Of a DNA stretch of 43,425 bases, positions 25,238 through 33,681 are shown in pieces. A program made the translations under genes and the position numbers. Every line of letters begins with the position of its first letter. Positions within the stretch are counted from its first letter, which is position 1. Source of the stretch: JAFDWI01 sp964544305. Lineage in GTDB: Bacteria; Actinomycetota; Acidimicrobiia; Acidimicrobiales; Iamiaceae. Location: NCBI GenBank assembly GCA_964544305.1, contig CAZJAZ010000021.1:1-43425 (forward strand), written 5' to 3'. The notes under the pieces were generated by a model. The model was not told the DNA's origin, searched no databases, and worked only from the letters and a program-made list of their open reading frames with translations.

Positions 25238-27676
25238 GTGACAACTCCATCTGCAATCGACGACTCAATCACCGTGCAAGCCGCATCTGATGATCGCCCG
25301 CTTCCAGAACTGCCCGAACCAGTTTCGTACCGGTTGAAGACTCGGCTGCTTGGCCAACCGCTCCACAGCAGCGAGCTCGACGAACAACGCTTAGGTAAAC
25401 CCACGGCACTTGCCGTGTTTTCATCGGACTGCATTTCGTCATCGGCGTATGCAACCGAAGAAATCCTTCACATTCTGATTCCCGTTGTTGGGGTCTACGC
25501 ATTCAGTTTGGTTGTGCCCGTCACCGTGGCCATTCTCGTCATGCTGACGTTCCTCATCATGTCGTACCGGCAGACCATCAAGGCCTATCCGGCTGCTGGC
25601 GGCGCTTACACGGTGACGCGCGACAACTTTGGCTACCGCACCGCGCTGGTCGCGGGCCTATCGCTGCTCATCGGCTACATCTTGACCGTTGCCGTGTCAA
25701 CCTCTGCAGGCATTGCGGCGTTGACTTCGGTTGCGCCGTCGCTACGCCCCTACAGCGTCGAGCTCGCCGTTGGCGTCGTTGCGCTCATTGCCTATTTGAA
25801 TCTTCGCGGGACCAAAGAGTCCGGCAAGATTTTTATGGTCCCGACCTACCTGTTCATTGGCGCGATGGCGGTCATGATCGCCATCGGCATGATCAAAGGT
25901 TTCGTTGGTGGTGGCCTTGAACATGTTGCAATCCAACCGGGGGTTGTTGGAGATCTCTTGAAATTCCCCCACGGCACCGACGGCATCGCAGATGCGGTCA
26001 TGAAAGGTGCAGGACTCTGGGTCATCCTCGGAGCATTTGCCACGGGATCATCTGCATTGACCGGGGTTGAAGCAATTTCCAATGGTGTAGGCGCGTTTCG
26101 AAAACCTGAATGGCTCAACGCCCAGAAAACCTTGGTGATCATGGGTTTTGTCTTGGGTTTCTGCGTGCTTGGACTCGGGATTCTTTCGACCATGGTGCAC
26201 CCGGCCCCCTATGAGTCGGGCAGTCCGACCGTAATCTCGCAGGTGGGCAAGGCCGTGTTTGGAAATAGCGGCATCGGCGGCGGCGCATACTTGTTCTTTC
26301 AGGCCACAACCTTGATGATCCTGGTGCTCGGGGCGAATACTCCATTTGCCGACTTCCCACGCCTGGCAAGTTTCGCCGCGGGTGATTCGTATATGCCACG
26401 CCAACTCATGAAACGTGGACATCGGCTCGTGTTTTCCAACGGAATCATTCTGTTGGCCGGCTGCGCAATCGTATTGATCATCGTGTCAGGTGCAAGTGTC
26501 ACCAGGTTGATTCCGTTTTATGGCATCGGTGTGTTCGCGAGTTTCACCATGAGCCAAGCAGGCATGGCCCGACATCATCTGGTGCATCGAGAACAGCGTT
26601 GGCAGCTTGGGCTTCTCATCAACGGTCTTGGATGTGCCATGACCGGTCTTGTCACGGGAATTTTTTTCATCAAGTTCGGTCCTCAAGGCGCGTGGATCCT
26701 TCTCCTCTTGGTGCCCCTGATCGTCGTAGCGCTCATTCGCATGAACCGCCAGTACGTCGATGAGGAATCCGAACTTGAAGAGGCCGCAACGGAACTCGCC
26801 GGTCGTCGCATCCTTCCAAAGCTCACCGTCTTAGTCATGGTCGAAGAGATCAACCGAGCAACTGCTCGTGCATTGCAGTACGGACGTAGTTTGCAACCCA
26901 ATGAGATTCGCGCGGTCCATCTCGCAATTGATGAGCAGCGCGCCAACCGTCTCGCCGAAGAGTGGACCACACTTGGGCTCGGCCGCATTCCGCTCCAGAT
27001 CGTGGAGTGTCCCGACCGTCGTGTCGCCAATGGCGCACTGAAAGTAGCCGCAACCGAAGCGCGACGAGGAGACCGTGAAGTCACCGTCCTCTTGCCACGC
27101 GTTGAATATCGTCGGGTCTGGCACCGTATTCTGCACGATCGCACCGCGTCACTCATCGCACAGGCACTTGGCGATCTCCCACGAGTCAATGTGACATTCG
27201 TGCCCTATCACCTACGCGCTGGGGGCTTGCAGGCCAAGGAAAGTGTCGCGGACGTCATTGAAAGCCACACAACCGTGACCGTCCCGGTGGTGAGCGTTCC
27301 TGTCGCAGCTGACTCCGCTCACCATCAACTCGACGTTGATGTGAGCGACGACGATCTCGACGAACGACTGAGTACGCTCTCAGGTCGCCCGACAGTGAGC
27401 AACCAACAAGCATCATCTGGGATTGGCGCGGCGCGTTTTCGTGAACGAGTCGAGCTTGAAGGTCGAGTCGCATCGATGCGTGTGCAACCGTGGTCCGGGG
27501 TTGCCACGCTGGAAATCACACTGACCGATGACACCGGTTCGCTCGCTGTGGTCTTCCTCGGGCGTCGCACGATTGCTGGGATCTCGCCGGGGACAAAGCT
27601 CAAGGTAACGGGCGTCGTCGGGTCACATCATGGTCGCCTTGCCATGTTGAACCCCCGGTATCGCATCCTCTCTTAA
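25238..27676 (+). CDS. APC-superfamily permease fused to a C-terminal OB-fold domain
   Basis: About 812 residues. After a short soluble leader come about 12 transmembrane segments with APC signatures: VFSSDCISSSAYATEEIL, YPAAGGAYTVTRDNFG and GVEAISNGVGAFRKPE. Residues about 530-690 form a cytoplasmic domain with two universal-stress-like segments (KLTVLVMVEEINRATARALQ and IRAVHLAIDE). The last ~80 residues are a nucleic-acid-type OB-fold: RERVELEGRVASMRVQPW, TDDTGSLAVVFLGRR and GTKLKVTGVVGSHHGRLAML. A GTG at 25238 with GAGGA upstream is preferred; 25199 is an upstream alternative. The divergent TrkA pair suggests a role in potassium or amino-acid homeostasis. Confidence 0.88.
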   Translation: MTTPSAIDDSITVQAASDDRPLPELPEPVSYRLKTRLLGQPLHSSELDEQRLGKPTALAVFSSDCISSSAYATEEILHILIPVVGVYAFSLVVPVTVAILVMLTFLIMSYRQTIKAYPAAGGAYTVTRDNFGYRTALVAGLSLLIGYILTVAVSTSAGIAALTSVAPSLRPYSVELAVGVVALIAYLNLRGTKESGKIFMVPTYLFIGAMAVMIAIGMIKGFVGGGLEHVAIQPGVVGDLLKFPHGTDGIADAVMKGAGLWVILGAFATGSSALTGVEAISNGVGAFRKPEWLNAQKTLVIMGFVLGFCVLGLGILSTMVHPAPYESGSPTVISQVGKAVFGNSGIGGGAYLFFQATTLMILVLGANTPFADFPRLASFAAGDSYMPRQLMKRGHRLVFSNGIILLAGCAIVLIIVSGASVTRLIPFYGIGVFASFTMSQAGMARHHLVHREQRWQLGLLINGLGCAMTGLVTGIFFIKFGPQGAWILLLLVPLIVVALIRMNRQYVDEESELEEAATELAGRRILPKLTVLVMVEEINRATARALQYGRSLQPNEIRAVHLAIDEQRANRLAEEWTTLGLGRIPLQIVECPDRRVANGALKVAATEARRGDREVTVLLPRVEYRRVWHRILHDRTASLIAQALGDLPRVNVTFVPYHLRAGGLQAKESVADVIESHTTVTVPVVSVPVAADSAHHQLDVDVSDDDLDERLSTLSGRPTVSNQQASSGIGAARFRERVELEGRVASMRVQPWSGVATLEITLTDDTGSLAVVFLGRRTIAGISPGTKLKVTGVVGSHHGRLAMLNPRYRILS

Positions 27677-27701
27677 CGAGAGAACGCCACGCAGTCCTCG
27701 T

Positions 27702-27989
27702 TTAGTCAAATTCAAAAAGGTCTTCAAGAAAGTGGCGCTTCTTCTTTTTCGGCCTTGCATAGCTCGCCCTTGGGTCGTGTTCTGACCGGTATTGCGGTTG
27801 TTGAGGACGGCGCTCGTCCTGGTAACGATCGCGTGAAGCATCCATCTCAGTTCGGCCCCGATCAAGGATCTTGTCGAGCTCGCCTCGATCAAGCCATACG
27901 CCTCGACACGTCGGGCAGTAGTCGATCTCGACACCTTCACGCGACGTAATTGCAAGAGTTTCACCGTCAATTGGACATTTCACACGCAC
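27702..27989 (-). CDS. TFIIB-type zinc-ribbon protein
   Basis: A 95-residue protein. The first 45 residues are a zinc ribbon (KCPIDGETLAI, then EIDYCPTCRGVWLDRGELDK) with paired cysteines as in the zf-TFIIB family. A charged, Gln/Arg-rich linker follows. The tail is very basic, then acidic (ARPKKKKRHFLEDLFEFD), a form often seen in small bacterial members. The function of the family is not established. The start is GTG 27989, with GTG 27983 as alternative. It is convergent with the permease and divergent from phoH2. Confidence 0.85.
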   Translation of the reverse strand: MRVKCPIDGETLAITSREGVEIDYCPTCRGVWLDRGELDKILDRGRTEMDASRDRYQDERRPQQPQYRSEHDPRASYARPKKKKRHFLEDLFEFD

Positions 27990-28162
27990 AAAGGCTACCG
28001 GGCATCCACCAAATTGCTCCCCGTGTGCGGGAGACTACGAAGCCAGATGCGTTGGTTTGCGCTGTGCACGAATTCTGAGGTCGTACCTCCGAGCACCACG
28101 ACGTGTGCGGTGCCGTGTCTACAACGTGTCGTTTCGAAACCAATCTGCAAGGGGGACCATAG

Positions 28163-29533
28163 ATGACCGATCTCATGGACGCGCACGCACCAAGTGACCT
28201 TCCTACGCCACGGTCGGTGACGCGAATGGTTCTTGATACCTCCGTGTTGATCGCTGACCCTGAAGCAATTTTCGCGTTTCCACATGCCGCCGCGGTGATA
28301 CCGCTTGTCGTTGTCGAGGAACTAGATCAACACAAGACGCGCGCCGATGATGTCGGCGCTGCCGCTCGCGAAGTAATCCGCACGATCGAGCGGCTTCGAC
28401 GCGGCAACGGCGGCAATATTGGATCGCCGGTCAGCCTGCCCGATGGCGGCACGCTTCACATCGAAACAAATGGTTTGGCACTTGATGAGATTCGCGCTTT
28501 GGGACTCGACACAAGCCGTGCAGACAACCGCATTTTGGCGGCGGCAATCGGCCAACGTCGCATCGCACCAACGATCGTGGTGTCAAATGATGCTGCGTTA
28601 CGGATCAAAGCAACCCAGGTAGGGCTGCAAGCCTGTGAACACCTTCGTGAACACGGCGGATCTGACCCAAGTAGTTCTGATGTGCCAGTCATTGCCGTTG
28701 CGTCACCAACGATCGATGCGCTCTACCACGACTCCGACGGCGTCACCATCGACGAACTCGGCGACACAACAAAATGGTCCTCGACGCCGAACTCGTTTGC
28801 AGTGCTCAAGTGTGGAAGTCAGTCCGCATTGTGTCGGAGCAACGGCGCAACGCTTCGACCGCTCGCTCGCACACCAGGGGCTTGGGGACTCCGACCCAGA
28901 TCGAAAGAACAGCATTTTGCACTCGAACTACTGAGCGACCCAGATGTGTCGGTCGTCGCCCTTGATGGCACCGCGGGAACCGGCAAGACCATCTTGGCGC
29001 TGGCTGCGGGTTTGGAGCAGGTCATGGAACAGCATCGCTATGACCGCGTCTGCGTCTATCGACCCGTTGTTCCCGTGGGAAAGGCCGAAGTCGGATTCCT
29101 ACCCGGCTCGCTTGAAGACAAACTCTCGCCGTGGATGGGAGCAATACTTGACGCTCTTGTCGCCTTAACCGAGCGACGAAGTCATGCCGACGCGCGGCAA
29201 GTTATGGAAGAAATGGTTGCGCGAGACAAGTTGTTGCTTGATGCAGTCACGCATTTGCGTGGACGATCGCTCCACGGGAGCTTTATCGTCGTTGATGAGG
29301 CGCAGAACCTAGAAGCGACCACGCTCAAGACAATCTTGACTCGCATCGCCGAAGGCTCAAAGGTGGTATTCACCGGAGACACGTCACAAATTGATGCACC
29401 GTATCTTTCCGAACGAAACAATGCCGTTTCGGTGCTCATCAATGCGTTTGCCGGAGAACCCTGCTTTGGTCATGTGCGCCTTCGCACCTGCGAACGCTCC
29501 GCGGTCGCTTCAATTGCGGCGCTTCGACTGTGA
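28163..29533 (+). CDS. phoH2: PhoH2-type protein: PIN nuclease plus PhoH ATPase
   Basis: A 456-residue two-domain protein. The PIN domain (about 20-165) has VLDTSVLIADP, VVEELDQHK, RADNRILAA and VVSNDAALRIKA, the acidic residues expected for RNA cleavage. The PhoH domain follows with Walker A GTAGTGKT, RPVVPVGKAEVGFLPG, and Walker B FIVVDEAQN. It ends with FTGDTSQID and HVRLRTCERSAVASIA. PhoH2 proteins are ATP-dependent RNA helicase/RNases derived from a toxin-like PIN module. A strong ribosome site (AAGGGGG) precedes ATG 28163. No antitoxin-like small ORF was found directly upstream. Confidence 0.95.
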   Translation: MTDLMDAHAPSDLPTPRSVTRMVLDTSVLIADPEAIFAFPHAAAVIPLVVVEELDQHKTRADDVGAAAREVIRTIERLRRGNGGNIGSPVSLPDGGTLHIETNGLALDEIRALGLDTSRADNRILAAAIGQRRIAPTIVVSNDAALRIKATQVGLQACEHLREHGGSDPSSSDVPVIAVASPTIDALYHDSDGVTIDELGDTTKWSSTPNSFAVLKCGSQSALCRSNGATLRPLARTPGAWGLRPRSKEQHFALELLSDPDVSVVALDGTAGTGKTILALAAGLEQVMEQHRYDRVCVYRPVVPVGKAEVGFLPGSLEDKLSPWMGAILDALVALTERRSHADARQVMEEMVARDKLLLDAVTHLRGRSLHGSFIVVDEAQNLEATTLKTILTRIAEGSKVVFTGDTSQIDAPYLSERNNAVSVLINAFAGEPCFGHVRLRTCERSAVASIAALRL

Positions 29534-29606
29534 CGTATGGCATCCACCAAATCGTTGCCGAAAGCTTCTACGATTTTGCCGACCTGGCGCACACCAAGGG
29601 GAATTG

Positions 29607-30257
29607 ATGTCACACCATCCCGTTTACGGATTGGATATTGAGATCGGCAATGCACGACATGTTCAAGGCCCAATTGACCCCTTAGATGCACCTATAGCCG
29701 CTGTGGCTTTGTCGACAGAACGCGATGAATGGATCTTCAACGGCCACGAAGCTTCCCTGCTCCGCGAACTCGACAGCGCGCTGGCGCTCCTTGAGCCAGG
29801 GATTGTTGCGACATGGAACGGATCGCGCTTTGATCTGCCATACCTAGCAGACCGGGCAACGATTTGTGGTGTCAAACTTGGTTTACATCTTGCGGCGGAC
29901 CGCCGCTGGAGTGGCCGAAGCGAAGTTCTGTGCGGGCATGACTCGGCATATCGCGCAGCCTGGCATCGCCACAAGCACCTTGATGCAATGCGCATTTTTC
30001 GCAACGGACGTGGACAGTCTGGTCCTGCCGACGTACCGGGCGAAGAACTACGACATGAAGCAAGTCATGCGTTTGCGGTGAACGACGCAAAGCTGGTTCG
30101 CATCATGGTGCAACGCCGCCTCCCCGGTGTGGCGCGCCAGGCTGATCGAGTGCAACTCGAAGGCCATCAACCAACCGGTCTGTTTCTTCGCGAACACCGC
30201 GTGCCGCTTTCGCCTGCGCATCCCGCGGTACGCGCCATGCTTGCCGCGCGCCGCTGA
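29607..30257 (+). CDS. DnaQ/RNase H-like 3'-5' exonuclease
   Basis: A 216-residue protein from ATG 29607 with a strong AAGGGG ribosome site. YGLDIEIG resembles exo motif I, ATWNGSRFDLPYL is a clear exo II motif (N..FD), and FAVNDAKLVRIMVQRR resembles exo III. KHLDAMRIFR sits between. The section between LDAMRIF and the third motif is shorter than in relatives I can recall, and an alternative frame is briefly open there, so an indel or frameshift pair is possible. The likely role is single-strand DNA or RNA trimming, but the substrate is unknown. It follows phoH2 by 73 bases in the same direction. Confidence 0.75.
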   Translation: MSHHPVYGLDIEIGNARHVQGPIDPLDAPIAAVALSTERDEWIFNGHEASLLRELDSALALLEPGIVATWNGSRFDLPYLADRATICGVKLGLHLAADRRWSGRSEVLCGHDSAYRAAWHRHKHLDAMRIFRNGRGQSGPADVPGEELRHEASHAFAVNDAKLVRIMVQRRLPGVARQADRVQLEGHQPTGLFLREHRVPLSPAHPAVRAMLAARR

Positions 30258-30453
30258 TCGCATCAACTGCAACTCGGCACCACCCACGCAGCAATAAAGC
30301 CGGAACTCGTCGGTGGAAGTGCTCTATTCGAGCGCGTTCTACGACAAGTTCCGCCGTTCGTGAGAGTCACACCCTGATGGCAGACTAACGGTTCATTGGG
30401 TCGTGGTCCCGTCCAGATCACTCGGAAATTCGTACTACTTCCGGGAGTTCACC

Positions 30454-30900
30454 ATGTCCGACGTCTCTTTTTGGTTGACGAGTCCCGATCTGATTGCGGG
30501 TTGGATCGAGACCCATTGCACCAGCGTGTCCGGTGCCTTCGTTGTCTGCGGCGAACGCGCTTGTTCCGACGCAAGACAGCGAAATGCTTTGACCTTGAAA
30601 ATGAGATTCGTTGGCGACAACGACATCATTGCAAGCATCACTGCTCTTGGTTCACCGAAGTCAGGCCAGTGCGAACGCCACTTCGTTGGCATCTGTGTCC
30701 CGTCAACGATTCGAGATCCAGATTCCCCAGAACGGGGGCTTGATGGTTGGGCAACGCATGTCGTCATGCGTTCGGGGGCGCGGGCAACAAGCCTAAAGAT
30801 CCCTGGTTCTCGGACACTTTCCGGTCCAACGAGCGGAAACATCTGGGATCAGAAATTCGCCGACGCTCTTGAGCACGCCGTTGGAATCGTGTGTAGCTGA
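30454..30900 (+). CDS. hypothetical protein, 148 residues
   Basis: A frame from ATG 30454 with GGGAG 7 bases upstream encodes a 148-residue protein of mixed alpha/beta composition: SFWLTSPDLIAGWIETHC, then LKMRFVGDNDIIASITALG, and DQKFADALEHAVGIVCS at the end. No family is recognised. It has no signal peptide or membrane segment. It lies between the exonuclease and the exported amidohydrolase, all in the same direction; about 195 bases before it hold no other gene that I can see. Confidence 0.6.
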   Translation: MSDVSFWLTSPDLIAGWIETHCTSVSGAFVVCGERACSDARQRNALTLKMRFVGDNDIIASITALGSPKSGQCERHFVGICVPSTIRDPDSPERGLDGWATHVVMRSGARATSLKIPGSRTLSGPTSGNIWDQKFADALEHAVGIVCS

Positions 30901-30930
30901 TCCGCGCAGCAACGAAACTAGAATGCATTG

Positions 30931-32523
30931 GTGACCGACGGTTCGGAGAATTCGAGCACGCCGAGCAACGGCCCCGAGTCGGTCGTGCGCCGGAAGTTGC
31001 TTGTTGCTGGTGCATTTGCGGCGGCCACCGCATTCGGCTTGGATCGAATGCAACACGGCGGTCATGACCGGCTTGCACCTGGGCACAAAAAGATTACCGC
31101 TCGACCAAAATCCAAGTCCGAGCCTTTGACGGAACCGCCTACGCTCGATCCATCGTTCAAGCAACCTGGCCCGGATCACGTCTATGACACCGTCGTGCAC
31201 GGCGGCCGTGTCGTTGACCCCGCATCAGGTTTTGACGGCATCATCAACGTCGGCATCGACAACGGTGCGATCACCGGATTTGGATCAGAGGTCGCACACG
31301 CGAAACTCAAGATCGATGCATCTGGAATGGTCGTATCACCGGGGTTCATTGACGTGCTGTCCTATGAACCTGACACGAAAGGCGCCTGGTACAAGATCGC
31401 CGATGGGGTGACCACAAACCTCGGCATGCACGGGATGCAACAAGGCTGGTGGTTGCCCGACTTTTTCTCGGCCTACCAGGACTCAAGCCCCGTCCATTTT
31501 GGCGGTGCGTTCAGCGACCATTGGGTACGGTTTCACAAGTTGGGATTGAACGTTGGCGCCACAGCCACCCCGTACCAGGCAGGCCAACTCGCTGATCTCT
31601 TTGAGCAGCAATTGCACGAAGGTTGGCTAGGAGTCGACTTTGAACCGGAGTACACACCCGGCGTTGACTTTGCAGAAATGCTCGCTCTCGCAAAAGTCGC
31701 GCAACGCTATGACGTGCCGTGCTTTGTCCATGGCCGTTATTCGTCATATGACAAGGAACGACAAACGGTTCCAGAAATCATTCGACTCGGGAAAGAATCC
31801 GGCGCGGGTGTTCATGTTGCCCATCTCCCAAGTACCGGCGGCACCTGGGACATCGACGCCGCCCTCGAAGAAATTGACGCCGCCAACGATGCTGGCCATG
31901 ACGTGACGTTTTGTCTTTATCCGTACGACTATTGGGCTACCTACGCAGGCTCTACTCGCTTTGGTCCAGGTTGGCAAGATCGATTTCGAATTGGCTATGG
32001 CGATTTACAAGTTGCAGGAACGCCAAGCCGGCTCAACGCGTCAACGTTTGCAGCGGCGCAGGCCGACAATTCACTGACGGTCGCCTATGCCATCCCCGAA
32101 TCCAGTGTGCGCAAGGCGCTTTCGCATCCCAAGAGCCTGATTGGTTCTGATGCGATTGTTGACACGGGGAACAACCATCCGCGTGCGTCGGGATGTTTTT
32201 GTCGGGTTCTTGGGCATTGGGTTCGCAAGGAAAAAGTGCTGACCCTGAATGACGCGCTCGCCAAGATGACGATTCTTCCAGCGCAACGTCTCGAAAAGCG
32301 CTGTCCACAACTCGCAAAGCGAGGCCGCGTACAACGTGGCGCCTATGCAGATCTCTGCGTTTTTAATCCTGACACGGTGACCGATCGCGCGACCGTCGCC
32401 GATCCGGTCGCGTATTCAACGGGTATTGACTGGGTGCTCATCGGCGGCCACGTCGCCAAAGATCCAAGCGGTCTGCGTCGAGACGCGGTGCATGGAGAAA
32501 TCATTCGCTCATCCATGCGCTGA
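30931..32523 (+). CDS. Tat-exported amidohydrolase, N-acyl-D-amino-acid deacylase-like
   Basis: About 530 residues. The N-terminus has a twin-arginine signal (VVRRKLLVAGAFAAATAFG), so the folded protein is exported. The rest follows the D-aminoacylase branch of the amidohydrolase superfamily: VVHGGRVVDPASGFDGI, then MVVSPGFIDVLSY, EGWLGVDF, VHGRYSS and VHVAHLPSTGG. The catalytic Asp is in LIGSDAIVD, with HPRASGCFCRVLGHWVR after it. The usual HxH metal pair after PGFID is replaced by VLSYE, so only the single tight metal site may be built. It could deacylate N-acyl-D-amino acids or related amides outside the membrane. The start is GTG 30931, or TTG 30928. It is convergent with the next gene. 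Confidence 0.8.
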   Translation: MTDGSENSSTPSNGPESVVRRKLLVAGAFAAATAFGLDRMQHGGHDRLAPGHKKITARPKSKSEPLTEPPTLDPSFKQPGPDHVYDTVVHGGRVVDPASGFDGIINVGIDNGAITGFGSEVAHAKLKIDASGMVVSPGFIDVLSYEPDTKGAWYKIADGVTTNLGMHGMQQGWWLPDFFSAYQDSSPVHFGGAFSDHWVRFHKLGLNVGATATPYQAGQLADLFEQQLHEGWLGVDFEPEYTPGVDFAEMLALAKVAQRYDVPCFVHGRYSSYDKERQTVPEIIRLGKESGAGVHVAHLPSTGGTWDIDAALEEIDAANDAGHDVTFCLYPYDYWATYAGSTRFGPGWQDRFRIGYGDLQVAGTPSRLNASTFAAAQADNSLTVAYAIPESSVRKALSHPKSLIGSDAIVDTGNNHPRASGCFCRVLGHWVRKEKVLTLNDALAKMTILPAQRLEKRCPQLAKRGRVQRGAYADLCVFNPDTVTDRATVADPVAYSTGIDWVLIGGHVAKDPSGLRRDAVHGEIIRSSMR

Positions 32524-32537
32524 CGAGCGCATCGTTG

Positions 32538-33572
32538 TTAGCCGTGGACGATGTTGGCGATCTGTTCGAGATGAGCCGGTGGGCCACTCACCAACATCGT
32601 GGTGATGCACGTGTCACGCCAAGCCGCAAGTTCTCCCATGACCTTGTCGCGTGGGCCGACGAGTGCGACGTCTTCTACAAGGGAAAGTGGTACGGACGCG
32701 ATCGCTTCATTCTTGCGCCCTTGCAGGAACAGGTCTTGGATCTTGTGCACTTCGGCCTCGTATCCCATGCGAGAAAACACGTCCGCGTGAAAGTTGACTT
32801 CTTTGGCGCCCATCCCGCCGATGTAGAAACCCAAGTGCATCCGCACAACATCCGCGGCTTTCTCAACGTCATCGTCGATCACGATCGTGACCAGGTTTGG
32901 GATCTCAAAATCATCCCAACCGTGACGAGCACCTGGCCGCGCAAAGCCTTCTGCAAGGTAGCTCCGATACGTCGCATCCGTAGACGGGGAGAGAAAAATT
33001 GGTAACCAGCCATCCGCGATCTCGGCCGTTTGTGCCACATTCTTTGGACCTTCCGCACCGAGGAGTATGGGCAAATCGGCGCGCAAGGGATGCGTAATCG
33101 ACTTGAGTGGTTTGCCAAGGCCCGAAGCGCCGTCGCCCGTAAACGGATGTTGATAGAACTCGCCTTGAAAATCAAGCGGTGCTTCGCGCTCCAAAATCTG
33201 GCGAATGATTGCAACATACTCCCGGGTCCGAGCGAGTGGGCGACGATAGGGTTGCCCATACCATCCCTCAACGACTTGTGGCCCCGACGCGCCAAGTCCA
33301 AGCATCATGCGCCCATTGCTCAAATGGTCCAGGGTGAGCGCGCTCATGGCGGTTGCCGTTGGGGTGCGTGCCGACATCTGACACACCGCGGTGCCAAGGC
33401 GCAGCTTGGTCGTTGAGGCCCCAAGCCATGCCAAGGGTGTAAAACAATCAGAACCATACGCTTCCGCGGTCCAAACTGAATCAAAACCCAAATCTTCGGC
33501 CGCTCGCACCGCTTCGGCAACTCCGGTTGACGGTTGTGCGAACCAATATCCCAGTGCCAAGCCAAGTTTCAT
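32538..33572 (-). CDS. luciferase-like F420-dependent oxidoreductase
   Basis: A 344-residue member of the bacterial luciferase-like family: KLGLALGYW, DLGFDSVWTAEAYGSDCF, LRLGTAVCQMSARTPTATAM, LDHLSNGRMMLGLGASGPQV and IADGWLPIF are its hallmarks. In actinobacteria members of this form usually use reduced F420 for hydride transfer, which fits the fbiD gene in the window. The substrate is unknown. It is divergent from the Rieske oxygenase; the KstR-type operator between them could control both. ATG 33572 begins the conserved sequence; upstream in-frame codons are not conserved in style. Confidence 0.88.
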   Translation of the reverse strand: MKLGLALGYWFAQPSTGVAEAVRAAEDLGFDSVWTAEAYGSDCFTPLAWLGASTTKLRLGTAVCQMSARTPTATAMSALTLDHLSNGRMMLGLGASGPQVVEGWYGQPYRRPLARTREYVAIIRQILEREAPLDFQGEFYQHPFTGDGASGLGKPLKSITHPLRADLPILLGAEGPKNVAQTAEIADGWLPIFLSPSTDATYRSYLAEGFARPGARHGWDDFEIPNLVTIVIDDDVEKAADVVRMHLGFYIGGMGAKEVNFHADVFSRMGYEAEVHKIQDLFLQGRKNEAIASVPLSLVEDVALVGPRDKVMGELAAWRDTCITTMLVSGPPAHLEQIANIVHG

Positions 33573-33637
33573 GAAGCCAAATCCTAGTGACACAGCGGTG
33601 TGACTATTTTGCTTCGAACTCGTGCAACACGCATGAC

Positions 33638-33643
33638 TATAAT
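33638..33643 (+). promoter_or_regulatory. -10 box TATAAT of the Rieske oxygenase gene
   Basis: A perfect TATAAT 39 bases before the start codon. No convincing -35 hexamer lies 16-18 bases upstream. The expected transcription start, about 7 bases downstream, falls inside the adjoining palindromic operator. Confidence 0.6.
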
Positions 33644-33656
33644 GAAACACGTTCTA
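33643..33656. promoter_or_regulatory. KstR-type operator between oxidoreductase and Rieske oxygenase genes
   Basis: TGAAACACGTTCTA matches the published mycobacterial KstR consensus TNNAACNNGTTNNA at all eight fixed positions. It starts on the last base of the TATAAT box and covers the predicted transcription start, an ideal place for a repressor. A KstR-like TetR protein is encoded at 38457-39059. Confidence 0.7.
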
Positions 33657-33681
33657 GTTTTGCCCATCAACGGAGACGACT

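Noticed and set aside
25096..25434. N-terminal extension of the first TrkA protein
   Set aside because: It runs over the divergent permease start and the Rossmann motif begins at the GTG at 25095.
27990..28162. Possible tRNA or small RNA before phoH2
   Set aside because: Some short complementary stretches occur but there is no TψC-type GTTCGANTC segment or cloverleaf; I see only a leader with a good ribosome site.
28163..29533. Toxin-antitoxin module (PIN domain)
   Set aside because: The PIN domain is fused to a full PhoH ATPase and no antitoxin-like gene is adjacent; it is a PhoH2 protein.
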